Shown piece by piece: positions 11,209 to 21,171 of a stretch of DNA of 64,000 bases. The notes under the pieces are model-generated. The model was given only the letters and a program-made list of their open reading frames with translations, was not told the origin of the DNA and ran no database searches. The stretch's first letter is position 1, and every line of letters starts with the position of its first letter. The DNA lies in assembly GCA_956465555.1 (NCBI GenBank), contig OY101125.1:1304501-1368500 (forward strand), read 5' to 3'. The DNA comes from Nitzschia sp. pyKryTriq1. Its lineage: Eukaryota; Bacillariophyta; Bacillariophyceae; Bacillariales; Bacillariaceae. A program made the position numbers and the translations under genes.

Positions 11209-13040
11209 TTAGAGACGATTCCTGACTTGGATCCATTCGAAAGTCGCTTCACTGATGGAACCGTCATCCTCAATCGCTAACATCGTGATAAAGTCTCCTC
11301 CAACGTACGTCATCCCGGGAAGCGACGCTGGGGCGTTTTCACGAGCTGCCTGGAGAGCATTGGCAGCCGCATCCGCAGCAAGCTCGTAATTCTCGTCACT
11401 CATTTTTTTCTTCTTGCCTTTGCCACTTTTCTGTTCGTGGTCAAACACATTATCCAAAGGATATAAATCTCGTTCCACTTCTCCCCGGAGATTGCGAAGG
11501 CGACGACGAGGGTCACAGCACGGCGAGTCCCGAACGATCTGCGACGAGGCGGTAGCGTACGAGACTTTGAACCCAATATCTTCCAGAGCGGCAACGGAGA
11601 GAACGGAGAGAGAATTTACCTTGCCCGAATCCAAATACCCGGTCATCATCATATTGCGGAAGCACTCTTCATCCCAGTGGGCAAATCGTGTTCCGTTGTT
11701 GCCGTCATTTTCCACGGGCGGAGAGGTACCATTCTGACAGTGAAGAGTCCATTGATCTTTGCCCTTTTGTCCATCGTAGATCTTGGGGCCATTGGCAGGA
11801 CCAGAAGTTAGCCACATAGTACCAATACCGAGTACATGTCCAACCTCGTGCATAATGACATCAACCCAATTATTGTTTGCTTGTAGCCACGCAATGTCAT
11901 CTTCGTCAAATTCCATTCGTCCTGCAACGGGAATCCTGGTCCCAGTTATCACATATGTTGGGCCAGCTGCGACGACGAGATCCCCACACGTGAGGCATTA
12001 GTCCGCGAGAGGCTTAACTAAGAACAGTACCATAGGACGAACAACTGAAGCACCATCGTCATTCCAACAAAAGCTTACCTCGTGCTAGGACTTGAAATGG
12101 TCCATCGATATAAACCTCCGCTCCACGAATGTACATGTCGTCCACAGTCTTGGGCATAGTACTTTCCATCTGATTAAAAAGCCCCACATGCCCAATGATG
12201 ACCTGTTCCCACATGTTCCGTGCGGCAACAAAGGCGTCCATCCATGGTTTGACTTGACCGCTTGAGCTCACCAAATCCAAACAAATATCATACCGGGTCG
12301 TATTTTGAACGTTACAGTTCGGTTGGAGCCCATACGCGATTGACGTCGCCACCGGGGGGGCAGCCGTCGGTGGTGGTGTCGGTACCGGTGTCGGGGGCGG
12401 CGAAGCATCTGTGATAAAGAAGTACGTGCAAGAAATTGTAGCAACATTGTTGTTGCTTTTAGTTAGACTGAGACGCAGTGAGACGATAGTAGGCTTTTGT
12501 TTTAAACTTACTAGCAAGGACAAAGGTAAACGCGCTCGTCTGCAACTTCGCCTTTTTGCTGTCCTTGGCCACGAGATACCACTTGTATTGTCCAAAGCGA
12601 AAGCCCGGCAAATCGGTCATTTTGATGGTCCAGATATTATCACTGCCTGTGTATTTGAGGTTTGGCTTGGTCTTACTGTACCCGCTTAGCCCCGGAGGTT
12701 GGTAGACGAGCTGGACTGCAGTAACGGTTGCTCCAGCAGTCGACGGCAACACTCTGGCGGAGATTGTGAGATTGGTGGTAGTTATGCCATTTGCCGGAAC
12801 GATAGAGTTGTACTGCATCGCAGCCAGCTGTCGCTGAGTAGTAGGCAATTCATTGGTGGTGGATGCTGAAAATGGAAATTCATCGCGTTGCTCTGGAAAA
12901 TCCTCAGAAGCAATATCGGCCGATGTGCCGCGAACGTGCTGGAAAGTGCTGCATACCGGTCGCACCACTGCTGCTAGCAGCACCATGACCACCAGCAGGC
13001 AGGAGAAGGAAGGAGCCCCCACAAAAAAGATTTTCTTCAT
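11209..13040 (-). CDS. Leishmanolysin-like (M8) metallopeptidase, short form
   Basis: Three exons, 13040-12512, 12408-12079 and 11966-11209, give about 538 residues. The start MKKIFFVGAP is a signal peptide. One beta-sandwich module (QYKWYLVAKD, FTFVLA) leads into a Pro/Thr-rich linker and directly into the peptidase region. HEVGHVLGIG, the third His in RFAHWDEE and the Met-turn MMMTGYL are intact. The last exon has exactly the length of the last exon of the long form (758 bases) and is nearly identical in sequence, including the Lys-rich tail. The short form lacks the second module and the PSxxPS linker of the long form, and it lacks the intron that separates them from the peptidase region there. 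It is a tandem duplicate with probably the same secreted-protease role. Confidence 0.85.
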
Positions 13041-13982
13041 ATTCCGATGAATAAACTTGGACCGACAAAGCTACCGGTACATGTATGCCGGATTGAGGAA
13101 GATGCAATGATGGTTATAAGGAGGGGTCCGTTGCTTGATTTGTCTGGACTTTTTATGCTCTTCGCTCTCGGCCACGACAAAAAATAATGACCCTGTGCGA
13201 AGTGCGAACTACCGCAGCTACTGCGAACCCGAAAGCAAATCGCGCCCATCTTATTATTACTTCAAACGAATCCATTATGCTTGACACCACGTTACTATTG
13301 AACTTCGTAGTATTTTCAAAATAGTCTTCTCATGTTAGGCTGTATGTCCGAGAGCAAAGCCAAAGGCTGTGTCCGATCAGAGCCAAGTTAGAATAAAAGC
13401 GCCCGTGGTGGCGTGTTTGGGGGGCTTACAAAGGTGTGTTTATCGTTACGTGTTCCGGATGTCAATATTCCAGATTGTGCGCTCTTCTGAGCTGCGGTCA
13501 TTCGGGATGCTTCCCGAAGTCATTGTGCAACGCGCGTGCCTGTGCGTTCGCCCATTCTACGACTACTATGACCACATTTGTTCGGCGACCCTCCGGCCAC
13601 GTAGTCAGCAGTCCAGTAAGCTTCTGACGAAAAGAGGCCTTTTCTGCCCATAATCGCTTGTTTGTCACGTTTTGTACCGTTCGAAAATCCAAATAAAACA
13701 GTAAGCGCCCTTCCAAAACTCAAATAAAACAGTAAGCGCTTCCCGGAAAGGATGGAAATATCACGATAACGACACATACAATCATCAAAAATAGCAAGTA
13801 ATGAACGATTCCGAGGCGCGTAAAATCCAAAACCGCGCCAATGCCTCCAACACAACCAAACAACAGGGAATAGCCGCACTGCCCATTATATTGATTGTCA
13901 TTGCCAAACAAAGTGAATTATTGTTGCAGGGATAGGATTACATTATTGCACTGGTACAGTACCAGAGAGTAGTGTTACTCGT
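13041..13982. other. Spacer, no confident gene
   Basis: A TACCGGTA site lies about 30 bases upstream of the short-form M8 start. Around 13688-13742 a segment of roughly 30 bases is directly repeated (AAATAAAACAGTAAGCGC occurs twice). A minus-strand frame at 13911-13720 would encode a 63-residue hydrophobic peptide; I cannot tell whether it is real. Confidence 0.45.
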
Positions 13983-14835
13983 ATGGAGAAGGCCAGCGAA
14001 AATGGTGGGCGTGGCCGGAAGGCGGGGGAGAGCTACAGTCGTCGAACCGACGCTGAAATACGCCGCGAAAAACAAAAGGATGAGCAAGTACGGCAAGCCC
14101 GGAAAGCTAATTATTTTGTACCTTTATCACAGCGTACGGTGACTCCTCCAGTAGCTCCACAGAATAATCAGAATATAGCAGCCCCAGCAGCTACAATGAG
14201 GGTGAAGTTGCCAACAGAGGACAGCAATGAGCCAGGTCGAGCATCTAAAGGCGATGAAGATGAGAATATCAAGTGTAGTCTCGAATATTCCGTCGGTACA
14301 ATACATTCAAAAGCACTTCATTCTTCGAGCTCTATGCTTGGTTGCCGTCTTCGTGCACCGGTGGAACCACGATCGTTCAGTCGAGAAAGGATTTGTGTCG
14401 GATCGATATGAAGGGTTCTATGCTCATGAAATTATTCATGACCTGCAAGTAGCAGCAGATCTCCACGAGGAGGATCAGCATTTTGGCGATCTTTTCAATC
14501 CAAACGACTTCCAAAGTAGCGGGGAGACGCACTACATACCAGTTGTACGCAGGGCCTTGCAGCTTCTGGAGTCTACCGCAGCGGAGAATGACCCAATTAA
14601 CCGTACGGTCCAAGTGCTCACTGGAATCTCGACCAGGGAGATTGTGTCCAGGCTCACATCCCTTGTTGATAACGAGGATGATACTCTGCCAGTACCCATA
14701 ACAAAGATGACAAGCGTATGTACCAAGCCCTCCTTAAATGGAACTGAGTTCCATCGCCTTCTTGATAAGTATTTGTTCCGTAAGCCTGATGCCCTTTTAC
14801 AGGCCACCGGAAAATTGTCTACTGATAGCAACTAA
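13983..14835 (+). CDS. Hypothetical protein, two frames
   Basis: Not recognised. A first frame from the ATG at 13983 encodes a charged N-terminus (many Arg, Glu, Lys; RREKQKDEQVRQARKANYF), then a Pro/Ala-rich stretch. A second frame, best from about 14300 to the stop at 14835, has ordinary-looking protein (YAHEIIHDLQVAADLHEEDQ, FHRLLDKYLF). The two must be joined by an intron I could not place, or separated by a frameshift. The N-terminal composition is like proteins of DNA-binding or transposon origin, but no domain is visible. Confidence 0.4.
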
Positions 14836-15605
14836 GAAGACACAACTACTTCCGCCATTAAGGGGAGTATTAGAACAGAATAGTAGAGGAGGTACTGCGA
14901 ACATTTCTCGCGCGGAAACCAAGACGGTGGCCAGGCCCCTAGATGTGGGATTAATGGATCGAGTCGGAATCACGGATCGGTCGTTTATGACGTGGTTGTG
15001 CTGACGTAGTAGATAGATTGCATTAAGTATTTTAGAGGGTGAATGACCCTTTCTTAGCGGGTGTGTAGATATGGGGTGCCATACCGTTAGGGCTGTTAGT
15101 ACTGGTACCAGTACGTACAACGTACCGACAGAAACATCTACGATTCATGAGGGGTCAATCAAAAGCTCTTTTTTATTTAGGGATGAAGGATGGACCCCTT
15201 ACTACACTGTGATGGCGAACAAAGAACAACATCGAAAAAAAGTAGTGTTCGTTTTGGGTGTGCGCGTTTTCACTTCTTACAGTATCGAGTACAAGCTAGC
15301 CGGGCGCGGGCTGGACGCGGAAAACAACGGCGGCGCGATATTTCGTTCTCCGCTGTTCTCCCACAAAATCACGCGCTCTATATTTTAGCGGCAAAAGCAA
15401 ACGCGGGAGCAGGAACAGGAACAGATAGAAGGAAGTGAACGAAAGAATAAGTGCCAAGTGCTCCGAGGTGTTATTATTCCTCGGCTGCGGTGCGGTGTCA
15501 ACATCCATAATATTTACGAAGTATCGACAGCAACCTTCCAGCGGGACTACTCGTACGAGACTAGTATACTGCAACAAAACAAACTTCAGACTAAAGACCT
15601 GAACG
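14836..15605. other. Spacer, nothing recognised
   Basis: No gene or RNA recognised. Contains several GTAC-centred short palindromes near 15100-15125. Confidence 0.5.
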
Positions 15606-17122
15606 ATGGATACAGGAGACAGTATGGCTGGTAGTATAAGTGGGAATGTTGCGCCTTTCTTGATGAGCGGGGATTTCATCATCGGCGACCATCATGATCA
15701 AGATCACCATCATCGTGTGATGGTGATGGTGGGAGCTGATACTACGAGTGCCGGGGGGATGCTGATGACGGAAGAAGACATTCATCGCTTGCTGCAAGAT
15801 AATCAACGGGGGCGGACTGTTCTCACGGTCCTCTATTTGTTGGTCTTGGGCATGTGCTTCATCGTACCGGTGTTTTACTATTTCCGGATGAGCTGCGACG
15901 AGCGATATCAGAGGCGACTACGAGAGTTGGAGTTGGCGGGCATCACTCAAGCGTTGGAGCAGTCTCAGAATGCTCATCGCGAAGAATCTCGAGCTGCAAG
16001 ACGAAAGTTTCGAGAAGAGAGACGTGCCCGGATCAACCAGCTCTTTGCTCCTGTCAAAATGGTTCGTACAAGTACCGGTTCTTCATGTACTATTTTATTT
16101 ATTTCCTCACCCTTGCTTCGGCGACGGGATGTCTCATCATGTTGTGTCTGTCTGCCTGTCTATCCATCTGTCCATGCATCCATCTATCTTTTGTATATGT
16201 GAATGAATATTCTCTACCGATTTAGGAATTGAAAGAGGAGCACTTTCCACATTTGCGAGAAGCTAAAATCAAGTCAGCCAATACGAAAACCGATGTCGCT
16301 TCTTCCTCTGGGACGACGACGACGACGACTACTACTACTACGACAATACCACCAGCGATTCCCGAAATATCGACAGCACCAACACCCGAGCCTTCCAACA
16401 ACAGCAACAATAACAACAACAACAACAACATTCCAGAGGAGGATGCCAATGATATTGAAGAAGGAAGGGGGGGCAGCGGCGACGAAGATCAATTATTCGT
16501 GGAGCTCCCTGCTCCAGGCTTTCAGTTTGCAACCTCTACCTTGGCGGTCGGTCAAAAACAAAAACTCGAGCATCAGCGTTTGGTACCCAATGTCTGTTCT
16601 ATTTGTTTGTGCAACTATTATCCTGGAAATCATGTCGTTTGGAGTAGCAATGAAGCCTGTGAACACGTCTTCCATGAACATTGCATCCTTCAGTGGATTA
16701 TGAAGCAAAGGGAAGGACCTCTCTGCCCCTGTTGTCGAAGAGATTTTGTGCTGGATCCGTATGACATGGAAGACGAAGAAATAATTATGGATCCCACATC
16801 CGCAGCAGCAGTGGGCATCTCCTTGATGGCGGCCACCACACCCGAGGGACTTCAAGTGGGTGGAGGTGGTGATGAGCATGGTGATTATTCTTCGGAGGAA
16901 GAGGATCTCGCGGCACCCCAAAATTCGCACAGCAGTGGCGTTCCGATGATGCACGATGCTGTAGCCGCGGCCCAGGAAGCTGCGCTGGCGATGCACATGG
17001 AAGAAGGATTGTCATCAGCATCATCCTCGAACTCTTCCAGAAACATGATGATGGCATCAGAGGAACCAGAAATAGTATCAACTGGGCGACTGCACGAAAG
17101 TGGTAGTGGCGGCGGCTCGTAG
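15606..17122 (+). CDS. Membrane-anchored RING-H2 protein (probable E3 ubiquitin ligase)
   Basis: Two exons, 15606-16061 and 16226-17122, give about 450 residues. The donor is GTTCGT and the acceptor GATTTAG; this pairing keeps the frame. Residues about 79-103 (VLTVLYLLVLGMCFIVPVFY) form one membrane helix, followed by a basic coiled stretch. After a poly-Thr and Asn-rich region the RING lies near CSICLCNYYPGNHVV, then CEHVFHEHCILQW and LCPCCRRDF, giving the Cys/His pattern of RING-H2. The C-terminal third is acidic and Ser-rich. Expected role: ubiquitin transfer at a membrane; target unknown. The minus strand of the low-complexity part shows only shadow frames. Confidence 0.82.
16310..16430. 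repeat. Coding trinucleotide repeats (Thr and Asn runs)
   Basis: ACG/ACT triplets encode a poly-Thr run and AAC triplets an Asn run in the RING gene; likely length-variable between alleles. Confidence 0.8.
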
Positions 17123-17575
17123 ACGCGACCGACCCAGCAATCCATCCAGGGTGACTTTTCTGCACATTGAAATCCCCCCATCGCCGACCAGTGTTGACTT
17201 CCCTTATATTGGAAAGTGATTGTACCATGATCTCGAGGTCTCGTCTCACATCACATTGTGGTGCAAAATCCAGCCCACGGAACGAATGTCCTGACGTTTC
17301 TCCACCAAAGAGGTGATGCACAGCACAGCAGTGAAACGCATCATTATCGGATGCAATATTCAAAATATGTTCCACATTTCCGGCGTCAAGTATTGGGATA
17401 TCGTTGCATGGTCTTGCAAAAGCCGATGATCTTCTATCGAGATCCTATCAGCCATTACCCCGAGAGCTCCTTTTTTTAAAATTAGACAGAACACTCTTTT
17501 GCGACTCTACGATGTGCTACTACTAGCCGAGTGCTATCTTGCAAATCAGAATACAAGTGCTGTAATATTTCAATA
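17123..17575. other. Convergent spacer
   Basis: 3' regions of the RING gene and of the first methyltransferase-like gene. No gene seen. Confidence 0.5.
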
Positions 17576-18898
17576 TTATGTTGTTGCTTTATTCTTTCTC
17601 ACAAAGACATGATATCGCCGATTGTCGTACTTCTTGGCACGAGTACCGAATGCCAGCGTAGAAGCATTGAGATCCCAACGATATTTATCGATTCCGTTCC
17701 TCCAAAAGTCTTTGGAAACGCCTCCCCAATCCAAAAGTTTCTCGCATCTCGGAGGTGCCGTCTCTTCTACGATCACAGGAGCTCCAGGTTTTGCTATCCG
17801 AATCATTTGCCCAAACCAATTCGAAAACCATTCTTCTTGGCGTTCTTGCATAGTTGCTACCATAAGTGTTGCAGTAGGATCGCCAAGGCCCACCAGTCGA
17901 CAAAGACGCGTCATCGCCCTATCCATTTCCGCCTCCGTTAGGTCCACTCCGGCCTCCTTCTTTACCAACACGTTCTGGTTGAATTCTAATGGGTCCCACA
18001 GAGGACTCAGGTATCCAGTAAAAACCAGATCAAATGAGTTGGCTGGAACAAAACTTAAATCCGACGAGTCTCCATGGCAGATGGTGCCGATGTGGTTCTG
18101 GGTTGTTGGATCTGTCGTCTCGGTTTGAATTTTGAAGACCTTTTCCAAGACACGATTGGCCTGTATAGCGTTTGCTTCCAAGTATTCATTCCCGAACACG
18201 GTAATGTTGGAGATTCCCGCTTCTTCTTGCAATATTTCCAAGGTCATGTAAAGATTAAGACCCAGTCCACACGCCGATTCAAAGATCCGGTCTCCACTTT
18301 TCAGGTTGGGAACGTAATATCGTTTCTTGAAATCCAGAATGGATTCCTTGACTTCTGCAAAAGTCCGCAACCAACCATCAAAGACATGGTTTCGGAAATC
18401 ATTGGTCGCGTTGATACTTTCCAAGTCGGGTTGATTCGTCATGTTCAAGTATTCTCCTTCGCTGAACCTGTCATAGTTGAATGTTGACAATTCTGAAGTT
18501 GGGCATTGGAGCACGAGCTCGTCGTGGCCTCCTGCTCGAGCGTGCGTTTCGAAAAATGCATCGACTTTAGGAAATCTCTCATCAAGCACTGGTCCAATCT
18601 GGAAAACGAGACGATTTGTCGCGAAGGAAGTAATCACCAGTATTCCGAATACGATGCTCATTTTTGACATCCCCATCTTGCTGGTGGCGCCTTTGACTGG
18701 TAGTAGTACCAGCCTGGTGGTACGAGCACCAGGCTGCTGCTTTCTCGTCGTCGTTGCCCTTTTGTCGCCATCCATTTCCCAACAAATTTTCTCATCAAAA
18801 GGCACAGCGACCCCATCATTCGCTGCTGTTGATGGCAAACCGTGGGTTCTAGGTTCATCCATATCATCATCTATCAACTCACAACAAACCCGAACCAA
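17576..18898 (-). CDS. Membrane-anchored SAM methyltransferase-like protein, copy 1
   Basis: Single exon, 440 residues, from the ATG at 18898. A short cytosolic N-terminus is followed by one hydrophobic helix (residues about 78-98, MSIVFGILVITSFATNRLVF), which suggests a type II anchor with the catalytic part in the lumen of the endomembrane system. The core has FESACGLGLNLYMTLEIL, a glycine-rich SAM-binding type motif I, then FVPANSFDLVFTGYLSPL, consistent with a class I methyltransferase fold. Conserved later motifs shared with copy 2 include MQERQEEWFSNWF, IRIAKPGAPVIVEE and DWGGVSKDFW. Substrate unknown. Its paralogue lies 2.3 kb away on the same strand. Confidence 0.72.
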   Translation of the reverse strand: MVRVCCELIDDDMDEPRTHGLPSTAANDGVAVPFDEKICWEMDGDKRATTTRKQQPGARTTRLVLLPVKGATSKMGMSKMSIVFGILVITSFATNRLVFQIGPVLDERFPKVDAFFETHARAGGHDELVLQCPTSELSTFNYDRFSEGEYLNMTNQPDLESINATNDFRNHVFDGWLRTFAEVKESILDFKKRYYVPNLKSGDRIFESACGLGLNLYMTLEILQEEAGISNITVFGNEYLEANAIQANRVLEKVFKIQTETTDPTTQNHIGTICHGDSSDLSFVPANSFDLVFTGYLSPLWDPLEFNQNVLVKKEAGVDLTEAEMDRAMTRLCRLVGLGDPTATLMVATMQERQEEWFSNWFGQMIRIAKPGAPVIVEETAPPRCEKLLDWGGVSKDFWRNGIDKYRWDLNASTLAFGTRAKKYDNRRYHVFVRKNKATT

Positions 18899-19282
18899 CT
18901 CTGATCATAACATCCTCTCTCTCAAATTTTCATCTTGAGTGAGGAGTTGGGAGTTGAACTAATATCACCCAACGGTTGATGTGTCGGAGCACAGTCACCG
19001 AAAATGGATAGAATCTATGTAGGATATGCCGGCGCGCCCCGTTGAAATCTACGCACTCGATGTACATCAGCTACCTGATACCGGTACGTCAAGTCATGAA
19101 TGTGAAAAACCGACAACAAAACTGAGGCGTGTGCAGCGGTTTCGCAAACTTTTCTTTGCGTCGACTTTTGCCGTCGGCAGCAGCAACACCGACCGATCAG
19201 CTCACTTTCCCAGAAAGTATACCGATTGTCTCATTATCGTTATCATGTTCACTAGCATTCTTCAATTCTCCACATCGTTGCT
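18899..19282. other. Divergent spacer
   Basis: Upstream region of the first methyltransferase-like gene and of the following plus-strand frame. One TACCGGTA palindrome near 19080. Confidence 0.45.
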
Positions 19283-20032
19283 GTGGAAACCATTGCTCTT
19301 GTCACGAGCATCATCTCGGTCGGCGACTGGCTCTGCGTTACCGTTGTCCTCGTCGGAGTTCGCTTGCTCGTCCACGAAGTTCGAAACCATATCCCTCGCT
19401 GCGACGATACCAATCGAGTTCGATCTGTATCCGCTGTCCCTGCAGATGTCTCCAAAAAAGCCAAGAATGCAGGACTCGTCGCTCCCCTTGCGGCTCGCAC
19501 CAAGTTCATCAAGCTTCGCCGCTCTTGCGATCCCATGTACTGGCTGACGTTCTTAGGCCAAGAGGAGATTCGCACGCTCGTCAAAAATGGTCCCGCTCCC
19601 TTCAAATCGGTCCTGGAGACCATTTGGGAGGTCGAGGAGGAACAAGTATCCGTTGTCGTTGAGCATGCGAAGCGACTCTTTTTGATCGCTCGTCGCCCCC
19701 GCACGGTCCTCTACGGACCCTTTCCACGCTGCTACTATGAGCACGAGGAGACCCCCGATGACAACTCTTTCCCTTCAACTATCGACGAGGACATCAACAA
19801 TGATGGGAACAAGGAGGAGTGCACCACCATCGATACGTCTACAATTGAAGTCTCCAACCTGACAGTGGCACTAAAACGACGACGACGAGTAGTGGTATCG
19901 CCACCTCCTCCTCTCCGACGATCGGCCCGTTTGGCGTCGCAAAAAACAAATAAAACCCAGATCGTGCTTGGTTCTATCGTATCGGTAGATGGTAAACGCC
20001 GATCTGCTCGCTTGTGTCGCTCTTGTCGCTGA
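19283..20032 (+). CDS. Hypothetical protein with RRSAR motifs
   Basis: An open frame of 249 codons between the two methyltransferase-like paralogues. The N-terminus is hydrophobic (LVTSIISVGDWLCVTVVLVG). The middle looks like globular protein (CDPMYWLTFLGQEEIRTLVK). The C-terminus is basic and holds LRRSARLASQ and KRRSARLCR, a repeated RRSARLA-type motif common in diatom proteins of unknown role, including ones linked to transposons. Competing overlapping frames exist on both strands, so the true start and reality are uncertain. Confidence 0.45.
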   Translation: METIALVTSIISVGDWLCVTVVLVGVRLLVHEVRNHIPRCDDTNRVRSVSAVPADVSKKAKNAGLVAPLAARTKFIKLRRSCDPMYWLTFLGQEEIRTLVKNGPAPFKSVLETIWEVEEEQVSVVVEHAKRLFLIARRPRTVLYGPFPRCYYEHEETPDDNSFPSTIDEDINNDGNKEECTTIDTSTIEVSNLTVALKRRRRVVVSPPPPLRRSARLASQKTNKTQIVLGSIVSVDGKRRSARLCRSCR

Positions 20033-20496
20033 GCTTCTTTCTTTGTTTGCTATTTCGTTTGTTTGTTTGCTGTTATTTGTTATTTCGTCATTCTTTTTCT
20101 CCAAACCGCCATCGTATTTACTACCTCGCCAGGATGATCGATTGATCGTTGCTTCTTTTCATCTTTCTTAGTCCTCTCATTTGTCTTTGAATATCAAATT
20201 TTTATTATGTGAGCCTCGTTAGTCCGTCCTAACCAAAACGGCAGGGTTTTATAATTCACATCAATTTGTTGATTCTCGAACGAATGACGACACTAATACG
20301 AACGAACGATGACAAAGATCAACTATTCACATCGTATCTACGCAATATTCGCAACCATCACCACTACCTTTTATGTTTATTTTTTAATAGATCCATTTAT
20401 CTATACACCACCTCAATCTTGCCTATTCTGCCTTTCGACGAAGAAGTGCTAGTATAATGATTATTCTTGAGGAGACACGAGCCACACCAGCATCCT
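20033..20496. other. Spacer, AT-rich, nothing recognised
   Basis: Downstream of the RRSAR gene. No gene or RNA recognised. Confidence 0.45.
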
Positions 20497-20630
20497 CTAT
20501 GCCTCGACCTTGGCGGTTTCTTCCGCAAAGAGGGCATTGATAGCGTCCGCATAATAATTAGAGTCGGCTGTAATTGCGTTCTCGGGGTTGAACAGCTTTT
20601 CTTCCAATGTGGCACCAGCACTCACTCAAG
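20497..20630 (-). pseudogene. C-terminal gene fragment, unrecognised
   Basis: Minus-strand frame reading ATLEEKLFNPENAIT, then YYADAINALFAEETAKVEA and a TAG. It looks like a genuine protein C-terminus but has no intact upstream frame: traces continue only to about 20700 (DVLLFGTHSGW in another frame). It may belong to the same dead gene or gene cluster as the fragment at 20762-21066. Confidence 0.4.
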
Positions 20631-20761
20631 ACGAGTCGATGACTCTTCCATCCACTGTGTGTTCCAAACAACAACACATCCGTATCATCCAACAATCAAT
20701 CCCGGACCATAGAGATGATCATTCGCTTTTGATCCATTCCGTATTTTTTAGATTCCAAATT

Positions 20762-21066
20762 TTATTCAATCATGGCAATATCTTGAATCGCCAATTGCCG
20801 ATACTTCAACACATCCTCAGCAGACTTGACTGTGGCAGCCATCCCCATGGCAAAGACATCCGTCTTGACGACTTGTGCCTTTTATTTGGCCAATTTGGGA
20901 TTCTCGGCGAGTTTGTAAAGGAGCGTCATGGTACTCCCGTCAAGACGCCAGTAATGTTCGTCCATGATTTTTTTTCGGCCATCGGTGGAATCTTCTCCTT
21001 TTCCAAGGCAGTGGCGGCCGTTTGAATCCGATTCAACAATACTTGCGTATGCACCGCTGTAAGGAT
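20762..21066 (-). pseudogene. Fragment resembling a PsbQ-type lumenal photosystem II protein
   Basis: Minus strand. One frame gives HTQVLLNRIQTAATALEKEK then KKSWTNITGVLTG; a frame change follows, then STMTLLYKLAENPKLAK, an in-frame TAA, and VVKTDVFAMGMAATVKSAED, LKYRQLAIQDIAMIE and a stop. From memory the pattern W..I.GVLTG, a helix with TMTLL and a final helix ending in a D-x-A motif resembles PsbQ'/OEE3-type four-helix lumenal proteins of the red lineage. No start, presequence or continuous frame remains, so it is a decayed copy. The family call is tentative. Confidence 0.4.
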
Positions 21067-21171
21067 ATTAGATCATTTACAAGCGATTCTCGGTAGCATC
21101 TTCTACTAGGTGTCTTGCTTTTGGACAGCTCAAACGCTTGTGAATTCAGCTACGAATTGTGGTCCCCATAG

